Positions 16,097 to 24,650 are shown, counted from the first letter of the stretch. The stretch is 33,825 nt of DNA from an uncultured Rickettsiales bacterium (GCA_913046825.1 CAJWTF010000023.1:1-33825), one strand, 5' to 3'. The notes: generated by a model not told the origin, from the letters alone. A program made the numbers and translations.

Positions 16097-16255
16097 GTGG
16101 AACGAGATTGGACTTACTTTGCCTTGATAGGGCTCGGCGTCTTCCTGCTATGGGGTTGGCATCGTCGTCGTCATGGACGCGGAGGGAGTTTGTTGCCGGT
16201 GGTCGCCGCGATTCTGGCGGTGATTGCCGTGTTGTATCTTGCTATTGGCGCCTGA
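16097..16255 (+). CDS. Small two-helix membrane protein (52 aa), unknown function
   Basis: GTG 16097 is preceded by a perfect AGGAGG (16082-16087) at 9 bases, which decides the start. The 52-aa product has a short polar N-terminus (MERDW), a hydrophobic helix (YFALIGLGVFLLWGW), a basic loop (HRRRHGRGG) and a second helix (LLPVVAAILAVIAVLYLAIG). This is a helical hairpin with both ends probably outside and the Arg-rich loop in the cytoplasm by the positive-inside rule. No family is recognised. The strong ribosome binding site and clean amphipathic layout make it a credible gene that length cut-offs miss. Confidence 0.65.
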   Translation: MERDWTYFALIGLGVFLLWGWHRRRHGRGGSLLPVVAAILAVIAVLYLAIGA

Positions 16256-16274
16256 GGTGCGTTTTCTTAGTGTG

Positions 16275-16323
16275 CTCAGGGCATATTCGGGGGCGCGAAG
16301 TGAAGCCGGAATTATGGCCTGAG
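16275..16323. repeat. Inverted repeat, copy B of the dispersed element
   Basis: CCGGAATTATGGCCTGAG at 16306-16323 is identical to the right arm of copy A (11158-11175). An imperfect inverted partner CTCAGGGCATATTCGG lies at 16275-16290. The interval is much shorter than in copy A. It sits between the end of the small membrane-protein gene and the 3' end of the convergent phosphodiesterase gene, so it may serve as a transcription end. Confidence 0.7.
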
Positions 16324-16365
16324 AGACGCCGTCATAGGGTTTTAGCGCCATTATTTTCCCGAGCG

Positions 16366-17823
16366 TCAAACCCGTTCGGACCAGGCGCGACGCAGATAGC
16401 GGCGTTCACCGACATGGTCGTGTTCAATATGCGCCCGGTAGCCATTCGCTCCCTCGGCAACGTGGTGCTCGCGATGACATTCGGGCAAAGCTTCCTCGGC
16501 AAACGCTTCAAGCCCTTCGCGTAAAAGCCGACCCTGAATATGATCCGGCGCATCGATGCCCAGGAAATTCAGCACGGTCGGCAGGATATCGACGACACCG
16601 GCGGTGACCGGTGACGCATAGCCTTCGCGCACCCCCGTCCCCTGCATTGCGAGCCAGCACCGGACTTCGCGTTCGTGCAATCCACCATGCATGCCACCCC
16701 CTTCAGGATAGCCGCAATCATGTACGGTGCCGCCTGCGATACCATGGCTGTTCGATCCATCGTTGGACTTCAAGACGATGCCGATATCGGCGGCCCGTCG
16801 GTGAACGGAGCGAAGGTGATTGTGTAGCAATGCACCGTCTCCCTTGCGCGTGAAGAGCGGCCCGCACCAATCCTGGCTTTGGAGCCAGGTCAGCACGCGC
16901 TGGATCAGATAGGGGTCGGAGTCTTTCACATAAATACCGCCAGCGCTGGAAAGCGCTAAGGCCATATCCGATCCGTCTTCCGTCGTCTCGCCGACGGTGA
17001 ATCCGCCTTCATAAAATTTTTTGGCGAGGTCGAGCTTACTACCAAGCAGCGTCACCATTCCATGGTCTGACATGGTCACGATATGGAGTCTCTCCTCGGG
17101 TGGTTTTGCGGCATCTCGGGTCAAAATGCGACCGAACTCGCGGTCGACCGTGCGCAGCGCTTCCAAGTTCTCCGGCGTGCCGAGGCCAATCCGGTGATAG
17201 CTATTATCCGGCTCGCAATACCATAACACCATCACGTCCGGTGTTAGATTTAGTTCCACATAATCCAGATAGACGTCGGTTGCATAGCGAATCCAATCAA
17301 GCGAGGGGACCGAATGAGGCGGGATGGGCCCGCACGTCTCCAATACTTTATCGAGGGCGCCTGACGGTTGCGTCGCGTCAGGCCGATGTAAGGAGAGCCG
17401 GAATCCCCCGAGGCTTTCCGCCTTATGATTCAGCATCCGTGTGCCGCCGGGCGTCCCGGCGCTAATGACCGCATAGCTCAGGCCGTTCGCATCGAGAATC
17501 TCGCCTAAAACTGGGACGTCGACCAATTTGCCGCCAAGCCGCTTGTCGCCTTCCGCTAATTGGGTCTCATCTCCCGTATTGAATAATCTGCCCGGCGAAG
17601 CGTCCGCATCTTGGAACCGATTGCCGACGATGCCGTGGCGTTCCGGATAGCAGCCGGTGATCATTGCCGTCTGATTAACTCGGGTTTCCGTCGGGAAAGT
17701 CGAGCGGGCCTCCGGGAAATGCGCGCCCTCCGCCACGAATTTACAAAGGTTCGGCATAAGGTCGGGCGTTACCATGTCCGGGCGCAACGCGTCGAAGGAG
17801 ACGATGAGGACTCGAGATTTCAT
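16366..17823 (-). CDS. Alkaline phosphatase family protein (type I phosphodiesterase/nucleotide pyrophosphatase)
   Basis: A 485-aa metalloenzyme of the PF01663 family. Metal and nucleophile elements appear in order: VSFDALRPD (first Asp), ARSTFPTETRVNQTAM with the nucleophilic Thr, WYCEPDNSYHRIG (Asp and His), VTMSDHGM (Asp-His) and GGLHEREV (final His). It hydrolyses phosphodiester or phosphonate-type bonds at a two-zinc site. No clear signal peptide is seen, so cytoplasmic or of unclear location. ATG 17823 has GGAG upstream; a TTG five codons earlier is the alternative. It follows the cinA-like gene on the same strand, separated by a hairpin repeat. Confidence 0.86.
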   Translation of the reverse strand: MKSRVLIVSFDALRPDMVTPDLMPNLCKFVAEGAHFPEARSTFPTETRVNQTAMITGCYPERHGIVGNRFQDADASPGRLFNTGDETQLAEGDKRLGGKLVDVPVLGEILDANGLSYAVISAGTPGGTRMLNHKAESLGGFRLSLHRPDATQPSGALDKVLETCGPIPPHSVPSLDWIRYATDVYLDYVELNLTPDVMVLWYCEPDNSYHRIGLGTPENLEALRTVDREFGRILTRDAAKPPEERLHIVTMSDHGMVTLLGSKLDLAKKFYEGGFTVGETTEDGSDMALALSSAGGIYVKDSDPYLIQRVLTWLQSQDWCGPLFTRKGDGALLHNHLRSVHRRAADIGIVLKSNDGSNSHGIAGGTVHDCGYPEGGGMHGGLHEREVRCWLAMQGTGVREGYASPVTAGVVDILPTVLNFLGIDAPDHIQGRLLREGLEAFAEEALPECHREHHVAEGANGYRAHIEHDHVGERRYLRRAWSERV

Positions 17824-17854
17824 GAAGCTTGTCTCCAACGAGGTGTAACATTCG

Positions 17855-17917
17855 TCGACAGGCTCAGGGTGAGAAAATCAAGAGCGACAGATAGAGACCT
17901 CACCCTGAGCCTATCGA
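17855..17917. repeat. Hairpin-forming inverted repeat between two minus-strand genes
   Basis: 17855-17873 and 17899-17917 are 19-base arms, complementary with one mismatch, around a 25-base loop. The core GGCTCAGGGTGAG is a familiar dispersed repeat in proteobacterial genomes (it yields LTLSLSKG in translation). It lies between the stop of the CinA/MoaB-like gene and the start of the phosphodiesterase gene. It has no T-run and is not a typical terminator, but may protect the 3' end of the upstream message. Confidence 0.8.
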
Positions 17918-17943
17918 AGGGCGAGGTTGGGTTCGCACCCAAC

Positions 17944-18705
17944 TTATATCTTGTCGCGCGGCTCTCCGCCGTGGGCGCGCATCAGTGCTGCGACCTCTTC
18001 ACCGGCCTTATCTAACAGGTCGGTGTCCGTGTGGCGCAACACGATGCTGGTACCGTAATTTCCCTCTCCGTAGAACGGGTAGCTACCGATATCGATTTTC
18101 GGGTAGCGATCCTGTATTTCGCCGAGTTCCTTCGCTAAATTACCTTCGCCTAAGGAACAGACTAACGTCTTCGTGCAAACTGGTTTGCCACCCTCGAGGC
18201 GTGGGGCCAGCCAGTCGATCATCGCGTGTGCTACCTGCGGCACGCCCGCCATGACATAGACGTTTTCCACCTGGAAGCCCGGCGCGACGGAAATGCCGTT
18301 CTCCACCAGGGTTGCCCCCTCCGGCGTATTGGTCATTCGCAAGCGCGCCTCGTTGATCTCCATGCCGCGTTTCTCGAACTGCGCCACCAGTCGACGATAT
18401 GCTTCCGGATGGCGGATCAGCTTGCGACCAAAGGCTTTCGCCACGCTTTCCGCGGTGATGTCATCATGGGTCGGGCCGATGCCGCCGGTGGTGAAGACAT
18501 AATCGTGCTTTGTCCGCATGGCGTTTACCGCTTCGACAATTTCACCCTCAATATCCGGTACCACACGCACTTCAGCGAGGCGAATACCTGCCTCGTCGTT
18601 CAGCTTTGTTGCGATATAGGAAAGGTTCGCGTCCTGTATGCGGCCGGATAGGATTTCATTGCCGATAATAATCAGTGCCGCGGTAACGATCTTCTCTTCG
18701 CTCAT
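17944..18705 (-). CDS. Molybdopterin-binding domain protein, CinA N-terminal-like
   Basis: A 253-aa protein consisting of a MoCF/MoaB-like domain as in the N-terminal half of CinA. It shows ALIIIGNEILSGRIQDANLSYIA at the start, TTGGIGPTHDDITAESVAKAFG (the ligand-binding GGxGP...D motif) and PEGATLVENGISVAPGFQVENVYVMAGVP. Full CinA has about 420 residues with a C-terminal nicotinamide-nucleotide amidase domain, which is absent. It may bind a nucleotide or pterin-like ligand, with CinA-type pyrophosphatase activity possible. I prefer ATG 18705, with AGGA 6 bases upstream, over the ATG five codons earlier. Confidence 0.85.
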   Translation of the reverse strand: MSEEKIVTAALIIIGNEILSGRIQDANLSYIATKLNDEAGIRLAEVRVVPDIEGEIVEAVNAMRTKHDYVFTTGGIGPTHDDITAESVAKAFGRKLIRHPEAYRRLVAQFEKRGMEINEARLRMTNTPEGATLVENGISVAPGFQVENVYVMAGVPQVAHAMIDWLAPRLEGGKPVCTKTLVCSLGEGNLAKELGEIQDRYPKIDIGSYPFYGEGNYGTSIVLRHTDTDLLDKAGEEVAALMRAHGGEPRDKI

Positions 18706-18786
18706 GGTGTTCCTACTCATGCGCCTCGTTTATTGCGCTGGATGATAAACCACTGCCCGGCGCCAAGAAAGCAGATGTGCTGTATT

Positions 18787-19536
18787 TTACATGAAACCTT
18801 TTCTCACCAGATTAGCGGCGAGGACGATCAGGATGATAAAGACCGCCGTGCGGAATTTGGTGTCCGTAATGCGGCCCCGCAGCCATTGGCCGACCGTCAT
18901 GCCAGCCAAGATGGGTGGGACGGCAATCGCCGATAAGATCCAAGCTTCCCCGGTCATCGCCCCTTCGCCATATAGTGAGGCCGCCCAAACGACGGTGCCG
19001 ATGAACAATGAAAGCCCCGTGGCTTGTACAAACGTATCCTTGTCCAACTTGAGGGCCTGGAGATAGACGACCAATGGCAACAAGAGCGAACCGCTGACAC
19101 CGGACAGTAATCCGGAGAATAACCCGACCGGTAGGCCAAGCAGTTTTTCTCGTCCCGGCGGCAGGCTGAAATCCACATGCATCAGATTAATCGCCGCATA
19201 GATAACCACTACGCCGCCGAACAATGTGTTTATGATTGCCGGGTCGATACGAAAGAGCAGCACGGTACCGCCCCAAATGCCGATGCAAGCCGTGGCGTTA
19301 AGCGCACCGAAGCGTTTGAACAGCGGCATGATTGGCCCCGGCCGCGTGAATTGCCACAGGTTCGCAAGAAAAGAGGGGATCATCAGCACAGGGATCGCTT
19401 CCCGTAATCCGAGCGCCATCCCCATAATGGCGACGGAGATAGTCGGCAATCCCATGCCAAGTGCGCCTTTGACGACGCCGGCGATCAGGAAGGCGGAGAT
19501 GACAGCAACGACTGTCTCCGTCTCAAGCGACCCCAT
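18787..19536 (-). CDS. Sulfite exporter TauE/SafE family protein
   Basis: A 249-aa polytopic inner-membrane protein with about eight hydrophobic segments. The two family half-repeats start with AFLIAGVVKGALGMGLPTISVAIM and GLPVGLFSGLLSGVSGSLLLPLVVYL. Members export or import small organosulfur, sulfite or organic anions; the substrate here is unknown. Its ATG shares one base with the stop of the DUF1028 gene (TGATG), a strong sign of translational coupling, so the DUF1028 enzyme and this transporter probably handle related compounds. A second TauE/SafE gene is at 24651. Confidence 0.88.
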   Translation of the reverse strand: MGSLETETVVAVISAFLIAGVVKGALGMGLPTISVAIMGMALGLREAIPVLMIPSFLANLWQFTRPGPIMPLFKRFGALNATACIGIWGGTVLLFRIDPAIINTLFGGVVVIYAAINLMHVDFSLPPGREKLLGLPVGLFSGLLSGVSGSLLLPLVVYLQALKLDKDTFVQATGLSLFIGTVVWAASLYGEGAMTGEAWILSAIAVPPILAGMTVGQWLRGRITDTKFRTAVFIILIVLAANLVRKGFM

Positions 19537-20246
19537 CAGTAGTTGTCGTTCGGGACGGCCTCGAATAGCGGTTTCACACGGGCATCGACCTGGCGGTGGT
19601 TGTAGTAGTCGATGGCCGGCTTGAAGACATCGAAGACGCGGCGCAGCTCGCCTACTGGCTCTTCATGGTGGTCGACCCGCAAATCGACGCGTGGAAATTC
19701 TTTGTCGTCATAGACCAAGATCGCGGCGGAACGTTGGCCGCCGTGCTGGCCGCCTGCGTCGCGTCCGGTTTCAATCGCGCGCATCAGGCGATCTTCGAGA
19801 TTGGCGCTTGGGTCCTCGTTATATCCGGCTTCAATTCCGTCCAGGACGTGTTCGCCCAGCAGAACATTGCCGAGGGCGATAAAATTATCGCGCACGTGAT
19901 GGCCCGCCCAATCGCGGTTTTGCCTGCCGGTGCGCGCGGCGGCAAAACCGTCGTCATCGATCACGCCGAGCTGGCGGTATTCGCAATAAGGGTCGCCCTG
20001 GACTAGTTGTTCGATGACCGCCGGCGCCTTATAGCCGAGCTTCAAGAGACGCTGCGCCATATGCCCGAGTCGCGCATCCGCGATCGCCATGATGGCCACG
20101 GCGCCGGTTCTGGCCTGCACGAACGGCACACGAGCGCCGACGGCGAGCGAGCGCGTGGAGGTCGCAATCCCAAGCCTACCGGTCGACTCGCAGCGACCGA
20201 TGGCGGTAAATGTGTTGAATTCAGGTCCGGGAGGAAGCGTAGCCAT
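19536..20246 (-). CDS. DUF1028 family protein (Ntn-hydrolase-like)
   Basis: A 236-aa protein of the DUF1028 (PF06267) family. It shows NTFTAIGRCESTGRLGIATSTRSLAVGARVPFVQARTGAVA near the N-terminus and, further on, GRQNRDWAGHHVRDNFIALGNVL, GQHGGQRSAAILVY and PRVDLRVDHHEEPVGELRRVF. The family adopts an N-terminal-nucleophile-hydrolase-like fold and is repeatedly found near amide- or peptide-processing genes; its reaction is not established. The start is ATG 20246, with AGGGG upstream. The longer frame beyond it overlaps the divergent histidine phosphatase gene and is not protein-like. Coupled to TauE/SafE downstream. Confidence 0.87.
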   Translation of the reverse strand: MATLPPGPEFNTFTAIGRCESTGRLGIATSTRSLAVGARVPFVQARTGAVAIMAIADARLGHMAQRLLKLGYKAPAVIEQLVQGDPYCEYRQLGVIDDDGFAAARTGRQNRDWAGHHVRDNFIALGNVLLGEHVLDGIEAGYNEDPSANLEDRLMRAIETGRDAGGQHGGQRSAAILVYDDKEFPRVDLRVDHHEEPVGELRRVFDVFKPAIDYYNHRQVDARVKPLFEAVPNDNY

Positions 20247-20360
20247 GGATTCGTCGCCCCTATTTGCTATTTTCCTAACATTAGAGAGAAGCGTATCTCG
20301 GCCGTTTGGCGCGGCAAGGGAAGAGGGCCCGAAATGGGCGGTAACAAACCGGGATGATGA

Positions 20361-20981
20361 ATGACAATGGATACCCCTGACTGGCACAAAAAGATGGCCG
20401 AATACGCCGATAAGATCGGCGGCATCACCACTCCAACAGAGGGGTTCTATTTCGTCCGGCACGGCGAAACCTTCTACAACGACGCCAAGATCATTCAGCC
20501 GGTGATGGGCTCTCAATTGAACCCGAACGGCAAGGCGCAGGCCGAGAAGGCGGGACCGAAACTGAAAGACAAAGATTTCGATGCCTATTATGCCAGCGAT
20601 CAGGAACGCGCCTGGATGACGGCACAAATCATCGCCGGGCATTGCGGCCGTCCCGTACATCCCAATCCGGATTTGCGAGAGCGCGACTGGGGTCGATGGG
20701 CGGGTCGCTCGAATGTCGACTTGAAGTGGGCGGGGTCACCGGAGCGCGGCGAAACTTTGGAACAATTTGTCACCCGGACCCTGCGCGGCGTAAACGCGGC
20801 GTTGGAGAACGGTAAAGTGACCGTAGTCGCGCACGGCGGCACGTTCGCCGTATTGCTGGCGGCCATCGGACACCCCTTGCGACGACCAGAAGAGTACGGC
20901 GCCCGTGTACTGGATAATGCGGCACCGATGCAGGTGACACCACCTAATGGTAGCGGCGAGTGGACGGTCGAGGCGTTGTAG
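20361..20981 (+). CDS. Histidine phosphatase family protein (phosphoglycerate mutase-like)
   Basis: A 206-aa branch-1 histidine phosphatase. The phospho-accepting His 34 is in FVRHGETFYND, the second catalytic His 158 in VVAHGGTF, and Arg and Glu in YASDQERAWMTAQI and LRERDWGRWAG complete the site. Length is typical. The substrate may be a sugar phosphate, a cofactor precursor or another phosphoester. A second ATG two codons in (20367) is a possible start. It is divergent from the DUF1028 gene with about 115 bases between, which must hold both promoters. The phytanoyl-CoA dioxygenase gene follows after 66 bases. Confidence 0.88.
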   Translation: MTMDTPDWHKKMAEYADKIGGITTPTEGFYFVRHGETFYNDAKIIQPVMGSQLNPNGKAQAEKAGPKLKDKDFDAYYASDQERAWMTAQIIAGHCGRPVHPNPDLRERDWGRWAGRSNVDLKWAGSPERGETLEQFVTRTLRGVNAALENGKVTVVAHGGTFAVLLAAIGHPLRRPEEYGARVLDNAAPMQVTPPNGSGEWTVEAL

Positions 20982-21047
20982 TTCATCTATCTGGTTGTCA
21001 TGCGGGTTGTGGCGTGAGTCTCGATGGATGCTGGAAAGGTGGTGGCA

Positions 21048-21842
21048 ATGCTCACATCAACTGAACGTTTCCAATACACCAGTGATGGATACGTCATTCC
21101 CGCAGGATTTCGCCTAGATGAGAATATTCTTTACGAACTACGCATTGCCTTGGATGAGGTCCTTTCAGGCAATCCGGAGATCATGCCCGACCGGATGATC
21201 AATCCGCATCTCAATGGCGGACGGCCCTACGGCGTGAAAGGGCATGCGGCGTTCGAAAAAATTGCGCGCGACGCGCGAATCTTGGAAATGGTTGAAGCCG
21301 TTATCGGGCCCGATATTATCCTTTGGCTGACGCATTTGTTCTGTAAATTGCCAGAGACCGCTCGCGAAGTACCATGGCATCAGGATGGCCAATATTGGCC
21401 GATCCGACCTTGGGCAACCTGCACCGTTTGGCTGGCGCTCGATAAGGTGGACAAAGCGAACGGTGCAATGAAGGTCATCCCAGGCTCGCACAATCGCCAG
21501 GATTGGCGCCATCATGGGGACGACAACCCCAATCTAACTCTCAACCAAGTCATCGGCGAAGAACAAATCGCGGCAGAGGACACCCGTTTTATAGAATTGG
21601 AGCCGGGGCAGTGTTCAATTCATGACGTCGGAATTGTCCACGGCTCTGAGGCCAACACATCTGGTCGGCGGCGGGCTGGTCTGGCACTTCGCTATATGCC
21701 GGCGACTTCCGGTCTTTTCCGAGATGACGATTTGCCGCTGAGCAAGTTTGACTGGAGCACTTTGCCCGTCGCGCTAATGCGGGGTGTAAACCGCAACGTG
21801 GTGAATGACTTTACGATCGGCCACGATAGTCCGAGCTGGTAG
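21048..21842 (+). CDS. Phytanoyl-CoA dioxygenase (PhyH) family protein, second copy
   Basis: A 264-aa Fe(II)/2-oxoglutarate oxygenase. HQD (His 111, Asp 113 in PWHQDGQYWPIRPWATCTVWLAL) and the distal His 198 in IVHGSEANTSG form the iron site; RRAGLALRYMPATSG carries the likely 2-oxoglutarate Arg. I choose ATG 21048, because AAGGTGG is 5 bases upstream and it aligns with the start of the paralogue at 11208-11972; ATG 21024 is the alternative. The two copies share the whole motif layout but differ in the middle loop, suggesting different substrates. Its stop is 3 bases from the convergent helicase stop. Confidence 0.9.
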   Translation: MLTSTERFQYTSDGYVIPAGFRLDENILYELRIALDEVLSGNPEIMPDRMINPHLNGGRPYGVKGHAAFEKIARDARILEMVEAVIGPDIILWLTHLFCKLPETAREVPWHQDGQYWPIRPWATCTVWLALDKVDKANGAMKVIPGSHNRQDWRHHGDDNPNLTLNQVIGEEQIAAEDTRFIELEPGQCSIHDVGIVHGSEANTSGRRRAGLALRYMPATSGLFRDDDLPLSKFDWSTLPVALMRGVNRNVVNDFTIGHDSPSW

Positions 21843-21845
21843 ACG

Positions 21846-23807
21846 TTACTCTGAAACCTTGCGCCGCATCATTGGGGCGGACCCGGGGACTGGAGCGTCG
21901 CGGCTTGGACCGCTTGATTTGGCTTCTATTTTCGCGAGCTTCAGTTTTTTTCGTTTTTTGGCCTTGAGCTTCTTTTCCGGTTTATTCTTTGTCTCCGACT
22001 TACTCTTTGTTTTTGGTTTGGGCTTTGGTCGTGCGTTCGAAAACTTTTCCGCAGCCGCAGGAGCGTCTTCGGTGGTCGCGGAACGGCTCGGTCGTGTTTT
22101 ATATGATTTTTTTCGGCCTGGTCCGTCGGCTCTCGCGTTTCGGTCGCTACGGTTGAAACGGTCCTTGTGGTGCGGTCGCAAGGGGCGCTCCGATCGTGCC
22201 GGGCGCGCGGAGCGGGGTGGATTGTCCATCCGGGTAATCTTGATCGTATCCTCGACCAACATTTCCGGCCCGACGGTTTTGAGAAATCCATCAACACTCG
22301 CAGCGGTCAGTTCCACGAGGGTCTCATCTTGCTCGATATTGATCTTGCCGATTTCGTTCTTCGTTATTCCCCCGACGCGGCACAGCATCGGCAGTATCCA
22401 GCGTGCTTCAACGTTCTGCGAACGGCCGATGGTGAGCGAGAACCAAACGCTTTCCCGGAAGGCTTCGTGGCGTTTTGGGCGTTCCTCGGCAGGGCCGGTA
22501 TCCATTAGATCCTCGGGTGCGGATTGCCCGGCGCGATATTGACGCACGAAGGCGGCGGCGACTTGCTCTGGGCTTTGTTGTGCCAGAAGCTTCTCAATAA
22601 TGGATTTCTCATTGTCTTCGATGGGACTGGTGAGCGTCGGGTCGGCGAGCAGTCGCTCGTCATCCCGGCTCATGACGTCATCGACCGAAGGCGGCTTCGC
22701 CCATGTGGCATCGATATTCACTTCACGAAACATGCGTTCCACGCGTTTGCGCCAGTTATGCGGCACGATCAAGGCGCTCACACCTTTCCGTCCAGCCCGG
22801 CCCGTGCGGCCGCTGCGATGGAGCATGGTTTGGGCGTTGGTCGGCAGGTCGGCGTGGATGACCAATTCCACATTCGGCAGATCGAGGCCGCGCGCGGCGA
22901 CATCGGTGGCAATACAGACGCGTGCCCGCCCATTGCGGAGTGCTTGTAGCGCGTGTGTGCGCTCATTTTGACTGAGCTCACCCGATAGGGCTACGACCGA
23001 GAAGCCCCGATTGTTGAACCGGCTGGTCATACGGTTGACCGCCGCTCGCGTACCGCAGAACACGATGGAATTCTTGGCTTCGAAATACCGCAGCAGATTG
23101 ATAATCGCGTTCTCGCGGTCATTAGGGGCGACGGCAATGGCGCGGTATTCAATGTCGCCGTGTTGTTCACGCTCGGACGTCGTCGTCACCCGCACGGCAT
23201 TTTGCTGGTAACGCTTGGCCAATCGGACGATAGGGCGGGGCACCGTAGCCGAAAACATCAGCGTTCGGCGTTCGGTGGGGGCTGAACCCAGGATGAATTC
23301 CAAGTCGTCGCGAAAGCCCATATCGAGCATCTCATCGGCTTCATCAAGGATGACAGCTTTCAATTGACTGAGGTCAAGCGATTTGCGTTCAATATGATCC
23401 CGCAAACGGCCCGGTGTGCCGACCACGATATGGGCGCCCCGGTCCAGGACGCGCCGTTCGGTCCGCATATCCATGCCGCCGACACAGGACGCAACCGAAG
23501 CACCTGTCATCTCATAGAGCCATTCGAGTTCGGATTTCACCTGCAACGCCAGTTCACGCGTCGGTGCGACCGCCAGCGCCAGTGGTGCGCGCGCATGCTG
23601 GAACCGCTCGGCATCGCCCAACAGCGTCGGCGCGATGGACATACCGAACGCCACGGTCTTACCAGAACCGGTTTGCGCGGAGACCAATGTATCCGCATCC
23701 TTCAAATCCGGCACCAGGACGGCTTTTTGCACGGGGGTCAAAACGTCGTAGCCGCGTTTGTCCAATGCTGCACGCAACGGCGGGACGACGCCTTCGAATT
23801 CGGTCAT
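21846..23807 (-). CDS. DEAD-box ATP-dependent RNA helicase with DbpA-type RNA-binding domain
   Basis: A 653-aa helicase. Motifs in order: Q motif LTPVQKAVLVP, I AQTGSGKT, Ia PTRELALQ, Ib GTPGRLRD, II DEAD, III SAT, V DVAARGLDLPN and VI HRSGRTGRAG. After the two RecA domains (to about residue 370) comes a linker, then a DbpA/CsdA-like RNA-binding domain (VEARWILPMLCRVGG to the ITRMDNPP region). A basic, low-complexity tail of about 100 residues, rich in Arg and Lys, follows and probably binds RNA non-specifically. Likely role: ribosome assembly or cold-stage RNA remodelling, CsdA/DeaD-like. The start is ATG 23807; the longer upstream frame is not family-like. Confidence 0.92.
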   Translation of the reverse strand: MTEFEGVVPPLRAALDKRGYDVLTPVQKAVLVPDLKDADTLVSAQTGSGKTVAFGMSIAPTLLGDAERFQHARAPLALAVAPTRELALQVKSELEWLYEMTGASVASCVGGMDMRTERRVLDRGAHIVVGTPGRLRDHIERKSLDLSQLKAVILDEADEMLDMGFRDDLEFILGSAPTERRTLMFSATVPRPIVRLAKRYQQNAVRVTTTSEREQHGDIEYRAIAVAPNDRENAIINLLRYFEAKNSIVFCGTRAAVNRMTSRFNNRGFSVVALSGELSQNERTHALQALRNGRARVCIATDVAARGLDLPNVELVIHADLPTNAQTMLHRSGRTGRAGRKGVSALIVPHNWRKRVERMFREVNIDATWAKPPSVDDVMSRDDERLLADPTLTSPIEDNEKSIIEKLLAQQSPEQVAAAFVRQYRAGQSAPEDLMDTGPAEERPKRHEAFRESVWFSLTIGRSQNVEARWILPMLCRVGGITKNEIGKINIEQDETLVELTAASVDGFLKTVGPEMLVEDTIKITRMDNPPRSARPARSERPLRPHHKDRFNRSDRNARADGPGRKKSYKTRPSRSATTEDAPAAAEKFSNARPKPKPKTKSKSETKNKPEKKLKAKKRKKLKLAKIEAKSSGPSRDAPVPGSAPMMRRKVSE

Positions 23808-24008
23808 TAGTGTCTCTTTCAGAAATCGAGTTTTGCGCGTCGGATTTCTCGGTTTCGTTCGGTGGCGGCGCACGGTGCCGCTCTACATCGAGTGGCAAAA
23901 ATTCCACAATCTGGCGTGTTGTACTGCCTGCGGCTACGGTTGCAAAGCCCGTGGTCGGACTTTAGTGAAGGTAAATTGTACTTTGATGCTCCGATCAGGA
24001 CCAATTTG

Positions 24009-24608
24009 ATGATCATTTTCGCCACTCTCGGCCCCACTGGCAGCAATCATGAGCTGGTCACAAAGCGATATCTCGCGCTGCACGGTCTTGATGATGTTAA
24101 CATCGTGCTAATTGAAGATTTTAATGATGCCTTGCGCCGAATGGAGGTGGGAGAGGTCGATTTCATCATACAAGTCGCTGTGCATCCATCGGCGACGGAG
24201 ACAGTGGCGGCGGCGCATTTCGAGCATGGTATTCATGTCATCGACGCCTTTATCTCGCCAAGTCGCCCTTTAGCCTTGCTCACGCGGGCGGATGTCGAGG
24301 TACCGAGAACACTTGGCTTGCAGCCGGCGACCGAGCGGTATGTAGATGCGTCCCGGTGGGCGGAGCTGGTTCTGGAGATTTCGATCATGACCGTGGCAGA
24401 AGGCCTGTTGGCCGGGCGGTTCGACAGTGGCATCACCGCGCTGGACCTCGCGGTGGAACATCCCGGCATCTTCCGGGTGGACAAGGAATTGGGCAGCGCC
24501 GACGATCCCTGGATCGTCTATGGCCGTGCCCGCGCGTCCGATGGCAGCATTGTGGCATGGCCAGATAGCCCCGCTTCCCGGATGTATCACCAAGGCCTGT
24601 CACGTTGA
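24009..24608 (+). CDS. Prephenate dehydratase-domain-like protein (periplasmic-binding fold, unassigned)
   Basis: A 199-aa protein that starts like a prephenate dehydratase domain (IFATLGPTGSNHELVTKRYL), followed by DFNDALRRMEVGEVDFIIQVAVHPSA and a later segment MTVAEGLLAGRFDSGITALDLAVEHPGIF. The TRD catalytic motif of true prephenate dehydratases and the ACT regulatory domain are not seen, so phenylalanine synthesis is unlikely. A ligand-binding or lyase variant is more plausible. The start is ATG 24009; upstream frame residues do not look coding. The TauE/SafE gene follows by 42 bases in the same direction, suggesting a common substrate. Confidence 0.65.
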   Translation: MIIFATLGPTGSNHELVTKRYLALHGLDDVNIVLIEDFNDALRRMEVGEVDFIIQVAVHPSATETVAAAHFEHGIHVIDAFISPSRPLALLTRADVEVPRTLGLQPATERYVDASRWAELVLEISIMTVAEGLLAGRFDSGITALDLAVEHPGIFRVDKELGSADDPWIVYGRARASDGSIVAWPDSPASRMYHQGLSR

Positions 24609-24650
24609 TGGTTTCGGCCCACCCTCAATGGCAATTTTAAAGGACGCATG

